Positions 15,358-22,834 of a stretch of 64,000 nucleotides of DNA are shown one piece after another. The DNA is taken from positions 1 to 64,000 of the forward strand of contig MEOQ01000009.1 of the NCBI GenBank assembly GCA_001769275.1, in the 5' to 3' direction. Position numbers and translations under genes: made by a program. Below the pieces are notes generated by a model. It saw only the letters and a list, made by a program, of their open reading frames with translations. It had not been told where the DNA came from and searched no databases. This DNA comes from Bacteroidetes bacterium GWF2_43_63 (GTDB taxonomy: Bacteria > Bacteroidota > Bacteroidia > Bacteroidales > DTU049). Numbering within the stretch: position 1 is the stretch's first letter; each line of letters starts with the position of its first letter.

Positions 15358-16226
15358 GAGTGCGGAGTCAAAGTGTCAAACAATTGTCGAAATTTTCCCA
15401 ACCAGACTTCGTCCATAGCCGAAATCAATAACCCTTTGGAATAAGTAAGTGCAATTTCGCGTGAAAAAGGAATTTCCATAAGAAGTGGAATTTTCTTCTC
15501 CTTCAAATAATTATAAACATCTGAATTGCCAATTCCAGCGCGGTTTACAACAACACCCATTGGTTTATTCATATCAGCCAGCGTTTCGACTGATTGTTTT
15601 AAATCGCTTAATCCAAATGGCGTTGGTTCGGTTACCAACACAACAAAATCGGCGAGATGAGCGGTTTGAATAAACGGACAGGAAGTGCCCGGTGGCGAAT
15701 CGAACAGGACTACCGAATCAGAACCGGCTTCGGCAATAGCGGCTTTGATCAATTTTACCGATGAGTAAACTCCGATTTTTGTACGACCTTCTATCATCGT
15801 AAATTGGTTAGCCAAATCAAAGCGTTTAACCGTGCCCAAGACACTTTGCTTTTCTGTTATTGCGCTGTCATTGCAAGCAACAAAACAAGCACCACAGCCA
15901 TGACAAAGATCCTCCATAACCTTGATGACCTGTAAGGTTGGAACATGAAAAATTGCATTGTAGGAACAATACTTATGACATCGTCCACAATGGGTGCAAA
16001 TGCTTTCATTAATAACGGGAACCTTTTGTGTAACATCGAAGGATTTTGTCAGGCAACCACTGATAAATAAATGCACATTGGGCTCTTCGGCGTCACAATC
16101 AACAATAGTAACCGGAATTTTTGCCTGCTGCAGCGCATAAAACAAATTAGTTGCAACAAATGTTTTACCTGTTCCACCTTTACCACTGGCGATGGCAATT
16201 TTTATTTTATGGGTTGAATTAATCAT
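15348..16226 (-). CDS. MinD-superfamily ATPase with inserted ferredoxin domain (copy 1)
   Basis: A 292-residue paralog of 14488-15357. Walker A reads SGKGGTGKTF near residue 14. The inserted ferredoxin has CTHCGRCHKYC and CHGCGACFVAC. The switch region is DSPPGTSCP. It overlaps the CGGC-domain gene by 8 bases and the second ATPase by 10 bases, so the three are translationally coupled. The two paralogs may form a heterodimer; this is inferred from family pairing. Confidence 0.82.
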   Translation of the reverse strand: MINSTHKIKIAIASGKGGTGKTFVATNLFYALQQAKIPVTIVDCDAEEPNVHLFISGCLTKSFDVTQKVPVINESICTHCGRCHKYCSYNAIFHVPTLQVIKVMEDLCHGCGACFVACNDSAITEKQSVLGTVKRFDLANQFTMIEGRTKIGVYSSVKLIKAAIAEAGSDSVVLFDSPPGTSCPFIQTAHLADFVVLVTEPTPFGLSDLKQSVETLADMNKPMGVVVNRAGIGNSDVYNYLKEKKIPLLMEIPFSREIALTYSKGLLISAMDEVWLGKFRQLFDTLTPHSWK

Positions 16227-16665
16227 ATTCCAAACGGGTCTTTTTATAGCACAGAGTTGGCTCTGTTAGCCGTTTCCATAAACTATTATTCCATGTACCC
16301 AAAGCCTGATGAGTGAGGAAATATTTTTGTGGAATCGGATGTGTGCCAACAACCACCGTTAATCCGAATTTTTCAGTAATGAATTTTTCGAAATATTCAA
16401 TATTACGGCAAGGCGGATAACCAACCAGCATGCCGGTTGCCAGATGCACATGGGTCACACCGTTTTTTTTCATTTCGACAGGAGCGTATTCAATATTTCC
16501 GCCCGGGCATCCATCACACGTGGTGTATGCTGCAATTTCAACATCCTGGTTTTTATAAATAGAAAAGGCTCCTTCGCGTTTTTGCAGGGATCTGAAACAT
16601 TTTCCACCGGCGCAGGTGTGATAGCGGTTGCAAATAATAATACCAACTTTAATCTTCTCCATCAT
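16219..16665 (-). CDS. CGGC-domain protein
   Basis: A 148-residue protein of the CGGC family (PF08821 type). Cys motifs are visible: CNRYHTCAGGKC near the start, CDGCPGG in the middle (the motif matching the family name) and YPPCRN. The Cys spacing suggests metal binding. Function is unknown in the family. It overlaps its neighbours on both sides (4 and 8 bases), and it recurs beside MinD-ferredoxin ATPases in anaerobes. Confidence 0.8.
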   Translation of the reverse strand: MMEKIKVGIIICNRYHTCAGGKCFRSLQKREGAFSIYKNQDVEIAAYTTCDGCPGGNIEYAPVEMKKNGVTHVHLATGMLVGYPPCRNIEYFEKFITEKFGLTVVVGTHPIPQKYFLTHQALGTWNNSLWKRLTEPTLCYKKTRLEYD

Positions 16666-17561
16666 TGCATTTTTTGCGGATTAAACACATTAAAGCTCCC
16701 TTTTTCAACGCCAAGCCTTTCGGCAATCACATCGCATTTGGCCATCAATAAAAAGAAAATGCGGTTGTCGTTCAGATCGATCAACCCTTCCAGATTGCCC
16801 TGCCCTTTTGAAATAATTAAATCTGCTTTTCTGAATTCCTCGTAAAAATCGACACTGCAGCTGCTAAGAACCGTAGAAGGATTTCCTGACCCATTTGAAA
16901 CTACATCAGCAACAAGGCTCATACAAACCGTTTCGGCATCTTCAAGAGTAACATCATTCAGAATGGGTTTACCTCTTACAGCAAAAGTGACATGGTTGTG
17001 CATCATTGTTTCAATGAACAATTTGTCAAAAACAATTTCGCCGGCATTGTCGCCCAGATACAATATGTTTTTTGCCGTTGAAATACGTGATTTCAGTTCA
17101 ACTGAATGATCAATTGCAAAAGACGTTTTCAGTGCTTTATCAATCGTTTCATTGATATCAAAACTGCTGTGGGCGCCATAATCCATTACATTGCCGGCAA
17201 TCGCCAACCTCAGCGCCATCAAAAAAGAATCGGAAGAAAGCTGCACCTGCGGTTTTATAATTTTATATAATTCAAGAGCAATCGCATTGTTCTCTTTTTT
17301 CTCAGTGAAAAATGGATCACCCTGTCCGACCAAACGACCAAATTCGGCATTGAGCAACTGCTGAATTTGCGGTGCAGGCAAATGTGCATTTTGCTTCCAT
17401 GCAATATCAAAGAAACCAAAAAAACGATCGCGTGTTTTCTGCTTAACCTCGAATTTGTCAAACAATCTGTTGTAGGTTCTCAGAAAACATTGAAGACATC
17501 GTTCATCGATGGGTTTTACGGCATTAGTGCCTGCAGGCTCCGTCGTGAGGGTGCTCATCAT
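16662..17561 (-). CDS. DUF89/ARMT1-like protein
   Basis: A 299-residue protein with the DUF89 signature YLGDNAGEIVFDKL and the N-terminal pair CLQC. The family has a metal-dependent phosphatase or methyltransferase-like fold, proposed to hydrolyse damaged phospho-metabolites. Archaeal-type DUF89 proteins with the CxxC pair are typical of anaerobes. Its start overlaps the end of the NifX-type gene by 38 bases, an unusually long overlap; no later Met would keep the CxxC motif, so this start (or Met2) is favoured. Confidence 0.8.
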   Translation of the reverse strand: MMSTLTTEPAGTNAVKPIDERCLQCFLRTYNRLFDKFEVKQKTRDRFFGFFDIAWKQNAHLPAPQIQQLLNAEFGRLVGQGDPFFTEKKENNAIALELYKIIKPQVQLSSDSFLMALRLAIAGNVMDYGAHSSFDINETIDKALKTSFAIDHSVELKSRISTAKNILYLGDNAGEIVFDKLFIETMMHNHVTFAVRGKPILNDVTLEDAETVCMSLVADVVSNGSGNPSTVLSSCSVDFYEEFRKADLIISKGQGNLEGLIDLNDNRIFFLLMAKCDVIAERLGVEKGSFNVFNPQKMQ

Positions 17562-17895
17562 GATTGCAGTAATTGGCGGTCAGGGTAAGTCTGTTTTTCA
17601 GGAAATCTTCAACCAACTCTGTAGCTGATTTTATGGGGCCTCCAACAAATGCATTAATATTTTGTTCATTAAACAGCATAATAGCCTGTTGACCCATCCC
17701 GCCGGCAATAACGTCGGTAACACCAAATTCAGCTACCCAACGCGGGTATAATCCAGGAACATGCTCAGGAGGAGTTACTTCTTTAAAATCAATAACCCGA
17801 TCATCTTCTGTGTCTACAATTGCAAAAGTCTGACAATGTCCAAAATGTGCACAGAGCACGCCGTTTTCCAAAGGAATGGCAAATTTTCTTTTCAT
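17524..17895 (-). CDS. NifX/NifB-type cofactor-binding protein (copy 3)
   Basis: A 123-residue protein of the dinitrogenase iron-molybdenum cofactor family (PF02579). It contains the conserved CAHFGHCQTFAIVD and GGMGQQAIMLF. ATG 17895 is chosen because the frame upstream runs antiparallel through the DUF5320 gene and has no family similarity. The C-terminal tail is rich in His and Cys (NHDEHPHDGACRH), a possible metal-binding extension. There are no nif structural genes nearby, so the protein probably serves another Fe-S or mixed-metal cofactor. Confidence 0.82.
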   Translation of the reverse strand: MKRKFAIPLENGVLCAHFGHCQTFAIVDTEDDRVIDFKEVTPPEHVPGLYPRWVAEFGVTDVIAGGMGQQAIMLFNEQNINAFVGGPIKSATELVEDFLKNRLTLTANYCNHDEHPHDGACRH

Positions 17896-17914
17896 TTTTT
17901 TCTGTTTAAAAAAT

Positions 17915-17938
17915 GGGGAGGTGAAGAGCATCCTCCCC
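17915..17938 (-). terminator. Hairpin between DUF5320 and NifX-type genes
   Basis: On the minus strand a perfect 7-bp stem, GGGGAGG / CCTCCCC, with a 10-base loop is followed by ATTTTTT. It lies after the DUF5320 stop and 20 bases before ATG 17895. It could be an attenuating terminator inside the operon, or a structure that hides a GGAGG-like ribosome binding site. Confidence 0.5.
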
Positions 17939-17995
17939 TGTTTCAAAAAACCACTTATGAAACTACTCCGGACTCTCCTTCCGAAATTTCGATAA

Positions 17996-18181
17996 CTATT
18001 GTTTTCCTTCTCGGATGCGTTTCCCTTTCCCTTCGCCGCATCCATCTGCTTTTCGACGTTTTCCAAGACCTTTCCCAAGCTTTTCCAGTTTTTCATTGTC
18101 ACTCAGTTTTCCACACTGACCAAGCTTCCGGCCTGTTGCTGAACCCTTACCGTCGGGCCCTGTTCCATCTAATCGTGGCAT
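17996..18181 (-). CDS. DUF5320-like small protein
   Basis: A 61-residue protein starting MPRLDGTGPDGKGSATGRKLGQC, which matches the MPxxDGTGPxGxGxxTGRxxGxC start of DUF5320 proteins. The rest is rich in Gly and Lys. These small proteins are found next to NifX-type and MinD-ferredoxin genes in anaerobes; their function is unknown. It lies 10 bases after the NifX-type gene at 18192 and is easily missed because a longer antisense frame covers it. Confidence 0.8.
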   Translation of the reverse strand: MPRLDGTGPDGKGSATGRKLGQCGKLSDNEKLEKLGKGLGKRRKADGCGEGKGKRIREGKQ

Positions 18182-18191
18182 AGCAATGATT

Positions 18192-18515
18192 TTAAGTGTT
18201 TTCTCTTTTCAACCAGACTAAATAATTGTCAATAACCTCGCTTACAACGCCCGAGTATCCCTGATAAGCCCTTATACCATGTTGTTTGCAGATGTTATCG
18301 GCATAGTCAGGTAGTTTGTATGCAAGCACAACAGTTACTCCTTTTTGTTGCAGTGTCAGTGGAATGTTGTTTTTACAATCACATCCTTCCGGAGTGCAAA
18401 GAATTTCGGAGTCAACAATATTATTTGTTTCATCCACTGAGAAAATGGTGAAAACCTCGCATGAATTCATGAATTCATCCAGAATTTTTCCAGATGTAGG
18501 CACAGCAATTTTCAT
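18192..18515 (-). CDS. NifX/NifB-type cofactor-binding protein (copy 2)
   Basis: A 107-residue PF02579-type protein starting MKIAVPTSGKILDEF. It carries a CDC motif (EGCDCKNN) not seen in the other two copies. A strong Shine-Dalgarno, AGGAGG, lies 8 bases upstream of the ATG, which is rare for Bacteroidota genes and may point to acquisition from another phylum. It is the third gene of the minus-strand operon. The family binds metal clusters during their transfer. Confidence 0.8.
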   Translation of the reverse strand: MKIAVPTSGKILDEFMNSCEVFTIFSVDETNNIVDSEILCTPEGCDCKNNIPLTLQQKGVTVVLAYKLPDYADNICKQHGIRAYQGYSGVVSEVIDNYLVWLKRENT

Positions 18516-18534
18516 AATGGGGTCCTCCTTTTTT

Positions 18535-18855
18535 TTAATGTCGGGTTATTAATTTTATAATGTCTTCATTCTTGATTTCAGGATCTTTAAGGACAATCAT
18601 TTGTATTTTCAAACTATCCAATAACGGCTTAATTTTAAAGCCGAATTCTCCGGAAACAATTTTACCAACATTTTTGGATGCTACAAGTTGCACTGAAGCC
18701 GGGCCTGCTCCTTCTTCTGCGTCCTTATTGGGATTAGGAATAAATTCAACTGATTTTGTTTCAGTATCATAAATTACGAAATATGCACACCGACCAAAAC
18801 GCTGGTCTATCTTTGATTCCAGGGTGTTTCCTGTTGACGAGATGGCTACTTTCAT
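18535..18855 (-). CDS. NifX/NifB-type cofactor-binding protein (copy 1)
   Basis: A 106-residue PF02579-type protein starting MKVAISSTGNTLESKIDQRFGRCAYFVIYD, the canonical opening of this family. It is complete and of normal length. Its start overlaps the stop of the DUF134 regulator gene by 4 bases. It probably binds and ferries a metal cofactor for the proteins of this operon. Confidence 0.85.
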   Translation of the reverse strand: MKVAISSTGNTLESKIDQRFGRCAYFVIYDTETKSVEFIPNPNKDAEEGAGPASVQLVASKNVGKIVSGEFGFKIKPLLDSLKIQMIVLKDPEIKNEDIIKLITRH

Positions 18856-19445
18856 TGTATTGGTTTTTTATTTTTTCTAAATTTTCGACCCTTTCTTCTC
18901 ATGACGATGTTACACGTAGGGCAAATCATATTATTACACGGTTGACCATGCCTGTGCTTTTGTTCAAGTCCGCATTGAGGACATACACAAATATCATCGC
19001 AACTGCTTTCCGATGTCAGCTGCCCACTGATTTCCGAATCATATTCTTCAATATCCTTGCTTCCACACAAAGGACAATTTTTAATAATTATGTCCTTTTG
19101 AGGATTGTTGAAATTGCAATTGCAGGCACCGCAATTGTACCAGTCACTGTCGAAATATACTTTTCCACCCTCAATGGTTATCGGGCGTCCTTCGACAAAT
19201 GCGGTGGCCAGTTTCTGCCGTACTGAGGCATAAATGCGCGAATAGGTCGGCCTCGACACATTCATCAACTCCGATGCCTGATCGTGTGTGTACATATCAT
19301 AATCGCACAAACGTAGCGCCTCATATTCCTCATACAATAAGATGACTGGCGTGGAGACCTTGCCTGACACTTCCTGTCCATAAGGCTTGAAACCCTTTAC
19401 TGCCGGCGGGTTTGAGACTTTTCTGATTCTTTTAATTCTTGGCAT
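18852..19445 (-). CDS. DUF134-family transcriptional regulator with zinc ribbons
   Basis: A 197-residue protein starting MPRIKRIRKVSNPP. Residues about 35-75 form a sigma-like helix-turn-helix (THDQASELMNVSRPTYSRIY), the core of DUF134. The C-terminal half has several CxxC pairs (CGAC, CPLC, CPQC, CPTC), consistent with two zinc ribbons or an Fe-S site. DUF134 genes sit next to NifX-type genes in anaerobes and likely regulate them. As first gene of the 17-gene run with operator-like sites around its promoter, it probably controls the whole operon and itself. Confidence 0.85.
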   Translation of the reverse strand: MPRIKRIRKVSNPPAVKGFKPYGQEVSGKVSTPVILLYEEYEALRLCDYDMYTHDQASELMNVSRPTYSRIYASVRQKLATAFVEGRPITIEGGKVYFDSDWYNCGACNCNFNNPQKDIIIKNCPLCGSKDIEEYDSEISGQLTSESSCDDICVCPQCGLEQKHRHGQPCNNMICPTCNIVMRRKGRKFRKNKKPIQ

Positions 19446-19457
19446 TGAATTTCATTT

Positions 19458-19495
19458 GAGCATTTGTTCGATACAAAGATAGTGAACATTTGCTC
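19458..19495 (-). promoter_or_regulatory. Promoter of the 17-gene operon flanked by twin operator-like sites
   Basis: The -7 box TATCTTTG lies on the minus strand at 19474-19481. It is bracketed by GAGCATTTGTTC (19458-19469, plus strand) and GAGCAAATGTTC (19484-19495, minus strand), both fitting GAGCAnnnGTTC. This arrangement suits autoregulation by the DUF134 protein whose ATG is at 19445. Confidence 0.65.
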
Positions 19496-19536
19496 ATTTC
19501 AAATATTTTTTTTTACTTTGTATGAAATTTTAACAT

Positions 19537-19911
19537 ATGGACTCAATAACAACTCAAACCCGTGTCATTTTTCCTTGCGACCTGAATAATCATGAAACAT
19601 TGTTTGGCGGGAAAGCGCTGATGTGGATGGACGAAGTGGCCTACATAACAGTGTTGCGATATCTCAATCACAACGCTGTCACTATTGCAGTCAATAAACT
19701 GAACTATGCTAATCCGGTGAAGGCCGGCGACATCATTGAGATTTCAGGAATTGTCACAAACGTTGGCAGTGTGAAAATTACAGTACACGTTGAAATACAA
19801 CGGGAAGAAATGGAAACCGGCGGAAAATCGAAGGCCATTGAGGCCGATTTTGTATTTGCCCCAATCGATGAAAATCATAAGCCTGTCCGTGTGCCGGCCG
19901 AGAAAATCTGA
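19537..19911 (+). CDS. Acyl-CoA thioesterase, hotdog fold
   Basis: A 124-residue single hotdog domain. The segments NHETLFGGKALMWMDEVAYI and VTIAVNKLNYANPVKAGDII are characteristic of YciA/BACH-type acyl-CoA thioesterases. It hydrolyses acyl-CoA to free acid and CoA. It diverges from the DUF134 gene and is separated from the second hdrA copy by about 110 bases, so it need not belong to the sulfur system. Confidence 0.85.
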   Translation: MDSITTQTRVIFPCDLNNHETLFGGKALMWMDEVAYITVLRYLNHNAVTIAVNKLNYANPVKAGDIIEISGIVTNVGSVKITVHVEIQREEMETGGKSKAIEADFVFAPIDENHKPVRVPAEKI

Positions 19912-20019
19912 AGCCAATAATTATTAATTGTCGTGGATTGTTTGATTGTTCGGAAAAATCATAATCTTTATGAATAACGATAAAGTCAAGAGAAGTATTC
20001 CAGACTAAATGTAACTGAA

Positions 20020-21468
20020 ATGAAAAGCAAAAAGAAATCGTACGATGCAATTATAATCGGAGGTGGAATAGCCGGTCAGGAAGCAGCTTTGAACCTTGCC
20101 AGTATGAACTTTAACGTTCTGATTGTAGAAAAGGATTTATCCATTGGCGGAAAAATGATTCAACTCAGCAAGGTTTTCCCTACGCTTGACTGTGCTGCTT
20201 GCATAACAACCCCTAAAATGTCTGAAACCCTCAGACACCCGAATATAACAGCGATTCTTTATGCAGAAATTGAAAGCATCGGAAAAACTGAAAACGCATT
20301 TGAAGTCACAATTTCAAAGAAACCGAGATATGTAAAAGAAGAACTCTGTACCGGTTGTCAATTGTGTGAATATGTATGTCCCCAGGTTTTAAGCGACCAG
20401 TACAATTATGATATGGTAGGCCGTAAAGCTATTTTTATTCCGTTTTCTTTGGCCAACCCAAAAGTCGCCGTTATTGATATTGATAACTGCATTCATTGTC
20501 ATCGTTGTGTGAAGGTTTGTGTTTCCAAAGCAATCGATTTTAAACAGCAAAGACAATGTATTTCTGTAACAGCCAAATCGGTGATTTTTGCAACAGGTTT
20601 CAGGTTGATTTCTCCTGAAGCCAGACCCGAATTGGGCTACAGGGAATTCCCAAATGTGATTGATTCGCTGCAAATGGATCGGTTAATTGCGCCAACACGT
20701 CCATACAACGAAATTGTCAGGCCAGGCGATGGAAAAGTCCCCGATAATATTGCGTATGTATTATGTGTGGGTTCAAGAGACTCTTCTGTATCAAATGACC
20801 GCTCAAGTGACCCGAACATGAAAAACCCGATTTGTTCGCAGATTTGTTGTATGTATTCCATCAAGCAGGCTCAACTGCTTACCGGCGCCCTTCCTCTTGT
20901 GGATATCACTGTTTATTATATGGATATCCGTGCTTTTGGCAAAGGCTACGAGGAGTTCTACAATGAGGCAAAAGGTATGGGGATTAATTTCGTAAAAGGA
21001 AAAATCGCACGAATCAATGGCGCAGACGATAATAGCGGCGATCTTATTCTTAGGTATGAGGATGTAGTAAAAGGTGTATTAAAAGAAACAAGACATGACC
21101 TGGTGGTACTTTCCGCAGGGATAAAGCCTGAATCTGCAATTGTCAACGTATTCGAAAATGAAAAACCGGAACTTGATGAATATGGTTTTATCAGGCAGGT
21201 TGACGAATTGCTTAATCCGGCCGCAACAAGCATTGTTGGCGTATTTGCAGCCGGAATGGCCTCAGGGCCAAAAGACATCCCGGATTCCATTTTGTCTGCC
21301 GGTTGCGCTGCAACGGCCGTTGCTTCATATTTAAGGAAACATGCCCCTGTTGATTTTTCTGAACCAGAGGAAGAGAAAACCAAGGACCTTGTTGTCAGTC
21401 CCGGCCAGACAGTACCAGTACAAAATGAAGAATCTGAGCCCTTACATGTTTATGTGAATCAAGAATAG
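20020..21468 (+). CDS. Second HdrA/QmoA-like flavoprotein, without insert
   Basis: A 482-residue paralog of the outer parts of 2666-5410. It has the FAD motif GGGIAG, FPTLDCAACITTPKM, [4Fe-4S] motifs CTGCQLCEYVC and CIHCHRCVKVC and the same C-terminal domain. Where the larger protein carries the GltD/NfnB module, this one runs directly from LANPKVAVIDIDNC into the second Fe-S motif, so it shows the ancestral layout. The C-terminal 40 residues are an added acidic tail. It may be an alternative subunit used when NAD(P)H is not the partner. A qmoC remnant follows immediately, and no qmoB copy is left. Confidence 0.87.
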   Translation: MKSKKKSYDAIIIGGGIAGQEAALNLASMNFNVLIVEKDLSIGGKMIQLSKVFPTLDCAACITTPKMSETLRHPNITAILYAEIESIGKTENAFEVTISKKPRYVKEELCTGCQLCEYVCPQVLSDQYNYDMVGRKAIFIPFSLANPKVAVIDIDNCIHCHRCVKVCVSKAIDFKQQRQCISVTAKSVIFATGFRLISPEARPELGYREFPNVIDSLQMDRLIAPTRPYNEIVRPGDGKVPDNIAYVLCVGSRDSSVSNDRSSDPNMKNPICSQICCMYSIKQAQLLTGALPLVDITVYYMDIRAFGKGYEEFYNEAKGMGINFVKGKIARINGADDNSGDLILRYEDVVKGVLKETRHDLVVLSAGIKPESAIVNVFENEKPELDEYGFIRQVDELLNPAATSIVGVFAAGMASGPKDIPDSILSAGCAATAVASYLRKHAPVDFSEPEEEKTKDLVVSPGQTVPVQNEESEPLHVYVNQE

Positions 21469-21485
21469 ATAAGAGTACCCGTAAA

Positions 21486-21672
21486 AAAGATTCGCAGTGA
21501 GAAAAGTAAATTCTCTCATCCATCAGACTGGTTCTTTGTGATCTGGCTGCTCATGATGGGAATTTCCGCATTCGCAGTACGCGTACTGATCGATGCCAAC
21601 CAGCTCGAAAACACATTTGGCGTATATTTATTTCACCTGACGGTACTTGTACAATGGGCGCGCGTCTCCTGA
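21486..21672 (+). pseudogene. Remnant of a duplicated qmoC-like gene
   Basis: About 60 codons closely match the region of the qmoC-like gene around 8211-8393, including KSKFSHPSDWFFVIWLLMMG and ENTFGVYLFHLTVLVQWA. The frame stays open but has no start and ends at a TGA inside the palindromic repeat. The last shared bases, TGGGCGC, are common to qmoC and to that repeat. It shows that a second copy of the cluster existed and was deleted. Confidence 0.88.
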
Positions 21673-21681
21673 CGCGTGACC
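21655..21681. repeat. Dispersed GC-rich palindromic repeat, copy 2
   Basis: TGGGCGCGCGTCTCCTGACGCGTGACC, identical to 22782-22808 over 27 bp and inverted relative to 332-356. It forms the right edge of the qmoC remnant. Confidence 0.85.
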
Positions 21682-21734
21682 AGATGGAAATATTTCTGAT
21701 GACTCACTAAAATCAACACTATTAAAATAATTTC

Positions 21735-21753
21735 TACCTTTGATACTATCAAA
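21735..21753 (+). promoter_or_regulatory. fic promoter with overlapping palindrome
   Basis: The -7 box TACCTTTG (21735-21742) overlaps a perfect 15-bp palindrome TTTGATA-C-TATCAAA (21739-21753). A protein bound there would block the promoter. The fic start is at 21766. Confidence 0.55.
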
Positions 21754-21765
21754 TGATACTACCCA

Positions 21766-22740
21766 ATGAAGTTATTTACAGCTCCGTCATTCACCATCAC
21801 CGCCCGGATCCTTGAACTCGTGGCTTCATTGTCAGAAAAGTCCGGAGCCATCAATGCGCTGTTTCTTAACAAAATCCCACAAAATATTCATGAAGAAAAC
21901 CGCATTGAAAGCATTATTTCGAGTCTTTTGCTCGATGGAAGCAATCTGACCCGGGCCCAAATGGATCGAGTCCTCTCTGAAAACTTTGCAGATAATGATA
22001 ATAAGGATTTCTTGGAAATAAGCAACGCTGCAATGGCATATGAGAAAATCGGACAATGGCATCCCTACAGCTATTCGTCGTTCTGCGCTGCCCATCAAAT
22101 GCTGATGGACGGGCTGAGTGATACCGCCGGAGAGTTGCGCACCGACACGGTTGGCATCAAGATGTATCGAAAAAAAATCATGACGGCTCCCGATCCGAAA
22201 CAATTGGAATCGCTGCTCGAAAATCTGTTTTCATATGTAAAAACAAGCCGTGACCTATTGTTGGTGCGTAGCTGCGTATTCTATTATGAGATATCTTTTA
22301 TCCATCCGTTCGATCAGGGCAACGGCCGCCTGGCGCGACTCTGGCTCAAGGTGCTGCTCAACGAATACAACCCTGTATTCGGGTCGATAGCGATTGAATC
22401 GTTTATGCTCGCACAAAAACAGCAGCTGCACGATGTACTGTCGCGTTGCACCCGCTCAGGAAAATCGACATTGTTTATTGAATTCATGCTGAGCCTGATT
22501 GATGAAGCACTCGGAAAACTGCTCCTGGAGCGGCCGCCTGTCATCTCATCCGATGACCGTATCCATGCTTTTCGCAACAGCTTCACCCATGAAATGTTCA
22601 CCCGCAAAGACTACATTCAATTTTTCAGGAATATTTCAACGGCCACCGCCAGCCGCGATCTGCAATCAGCCACCGAAGCGGGTACCATTCACAAGACAGG
22701 CGATAAAAACCAAACAATTTACCGGTTCAGAGCCAAATAA
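21766..22740 (+). CDS. Fic-family protein (putative AMP transferase)
   Basis: A 324-residue Fic protein. The active-site motif HPFDQGNGRLAR starts at His180 and is complete, so nucleotide transfer to a target protein is expected. The N-terminal inhibitory helix, normally S/T-x3-E-G/N, reads SLLLDG at residues 53-58; the inhibitory Glu is replaced by Asp57. The C-terminal 70 residues look like a winged helix (YIQFFRNISTATASRDLQ), which could bind its own operator. It lies between two copies of the same palindromic repeat, suggesting an accessory insertion. Confidence 0.87.
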   Translation: MKLFTAPSFTITARILELVASLSEKSGAINALFLNKIPQNIHEENRIESIISSLLLDGSNLTRAQMDRVLSENFADNDNKDFLEISNAAMAYEKIGQWHPYSYSSFCAAHQMLMDGLSDTAGELRTDTVGIKMYRKKIMTAPDPKQLESLLENLFSYVKTSRDLLLVRSCVFYYEISFIHPFDQGNGRLARLWLKVLLNEYNPVFGSIAIESFMLAQKQQLHDVLSRCTRSGKSTLFIEFMLSLIDEALGKLLLERPPVISSDDRIHAFRNSFTHEMFTRKDYIQFFRNISTATASRDLQSATEAGTIHKTGDKNQTIYRFRAK

Positions 22741-22781
22741 ATTATAGGGGTCAGTTGCTGGTAAAATTTCACCTGCTAATC

Positions 22782-22808
22782 TGGGCGCGCGTCTCCTGAC
22801 GCGTGACC
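22782..22808. repeat. Dispersed GC-rich palindromic repeat, copy 3
   Basis: Same 27 bases as 21655-21681 and in the same orientation, so the two copies frame the fic gene as direct repeats. Confidence 0.85.
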
Positions 22809-22834
22809 AATAACCAATAACTGTTAACCATTAA

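Noticed and set aside
16444-16845. Plus-strand frames opposite the CGGC and DUF89 genes, and similar shadows elsewhere
   Set aside because: They lie fully within well-supported genes on the other strand and have no recognisable domains.
17896-18102. N-terminal extension of the third NifX-type protein
   Set aside because: It runs in another frame through the DUF5320 gene, which has its own clear signature; ATG 17895 gives a normal-length protein.
17524-18855. Nitrogen fixation locus
   Set aside because: Only NifX/NifB-domain small proteins are present. There is no nifHDK, nifE/N or full-length NifB, so the genes probably serve another cofactor.
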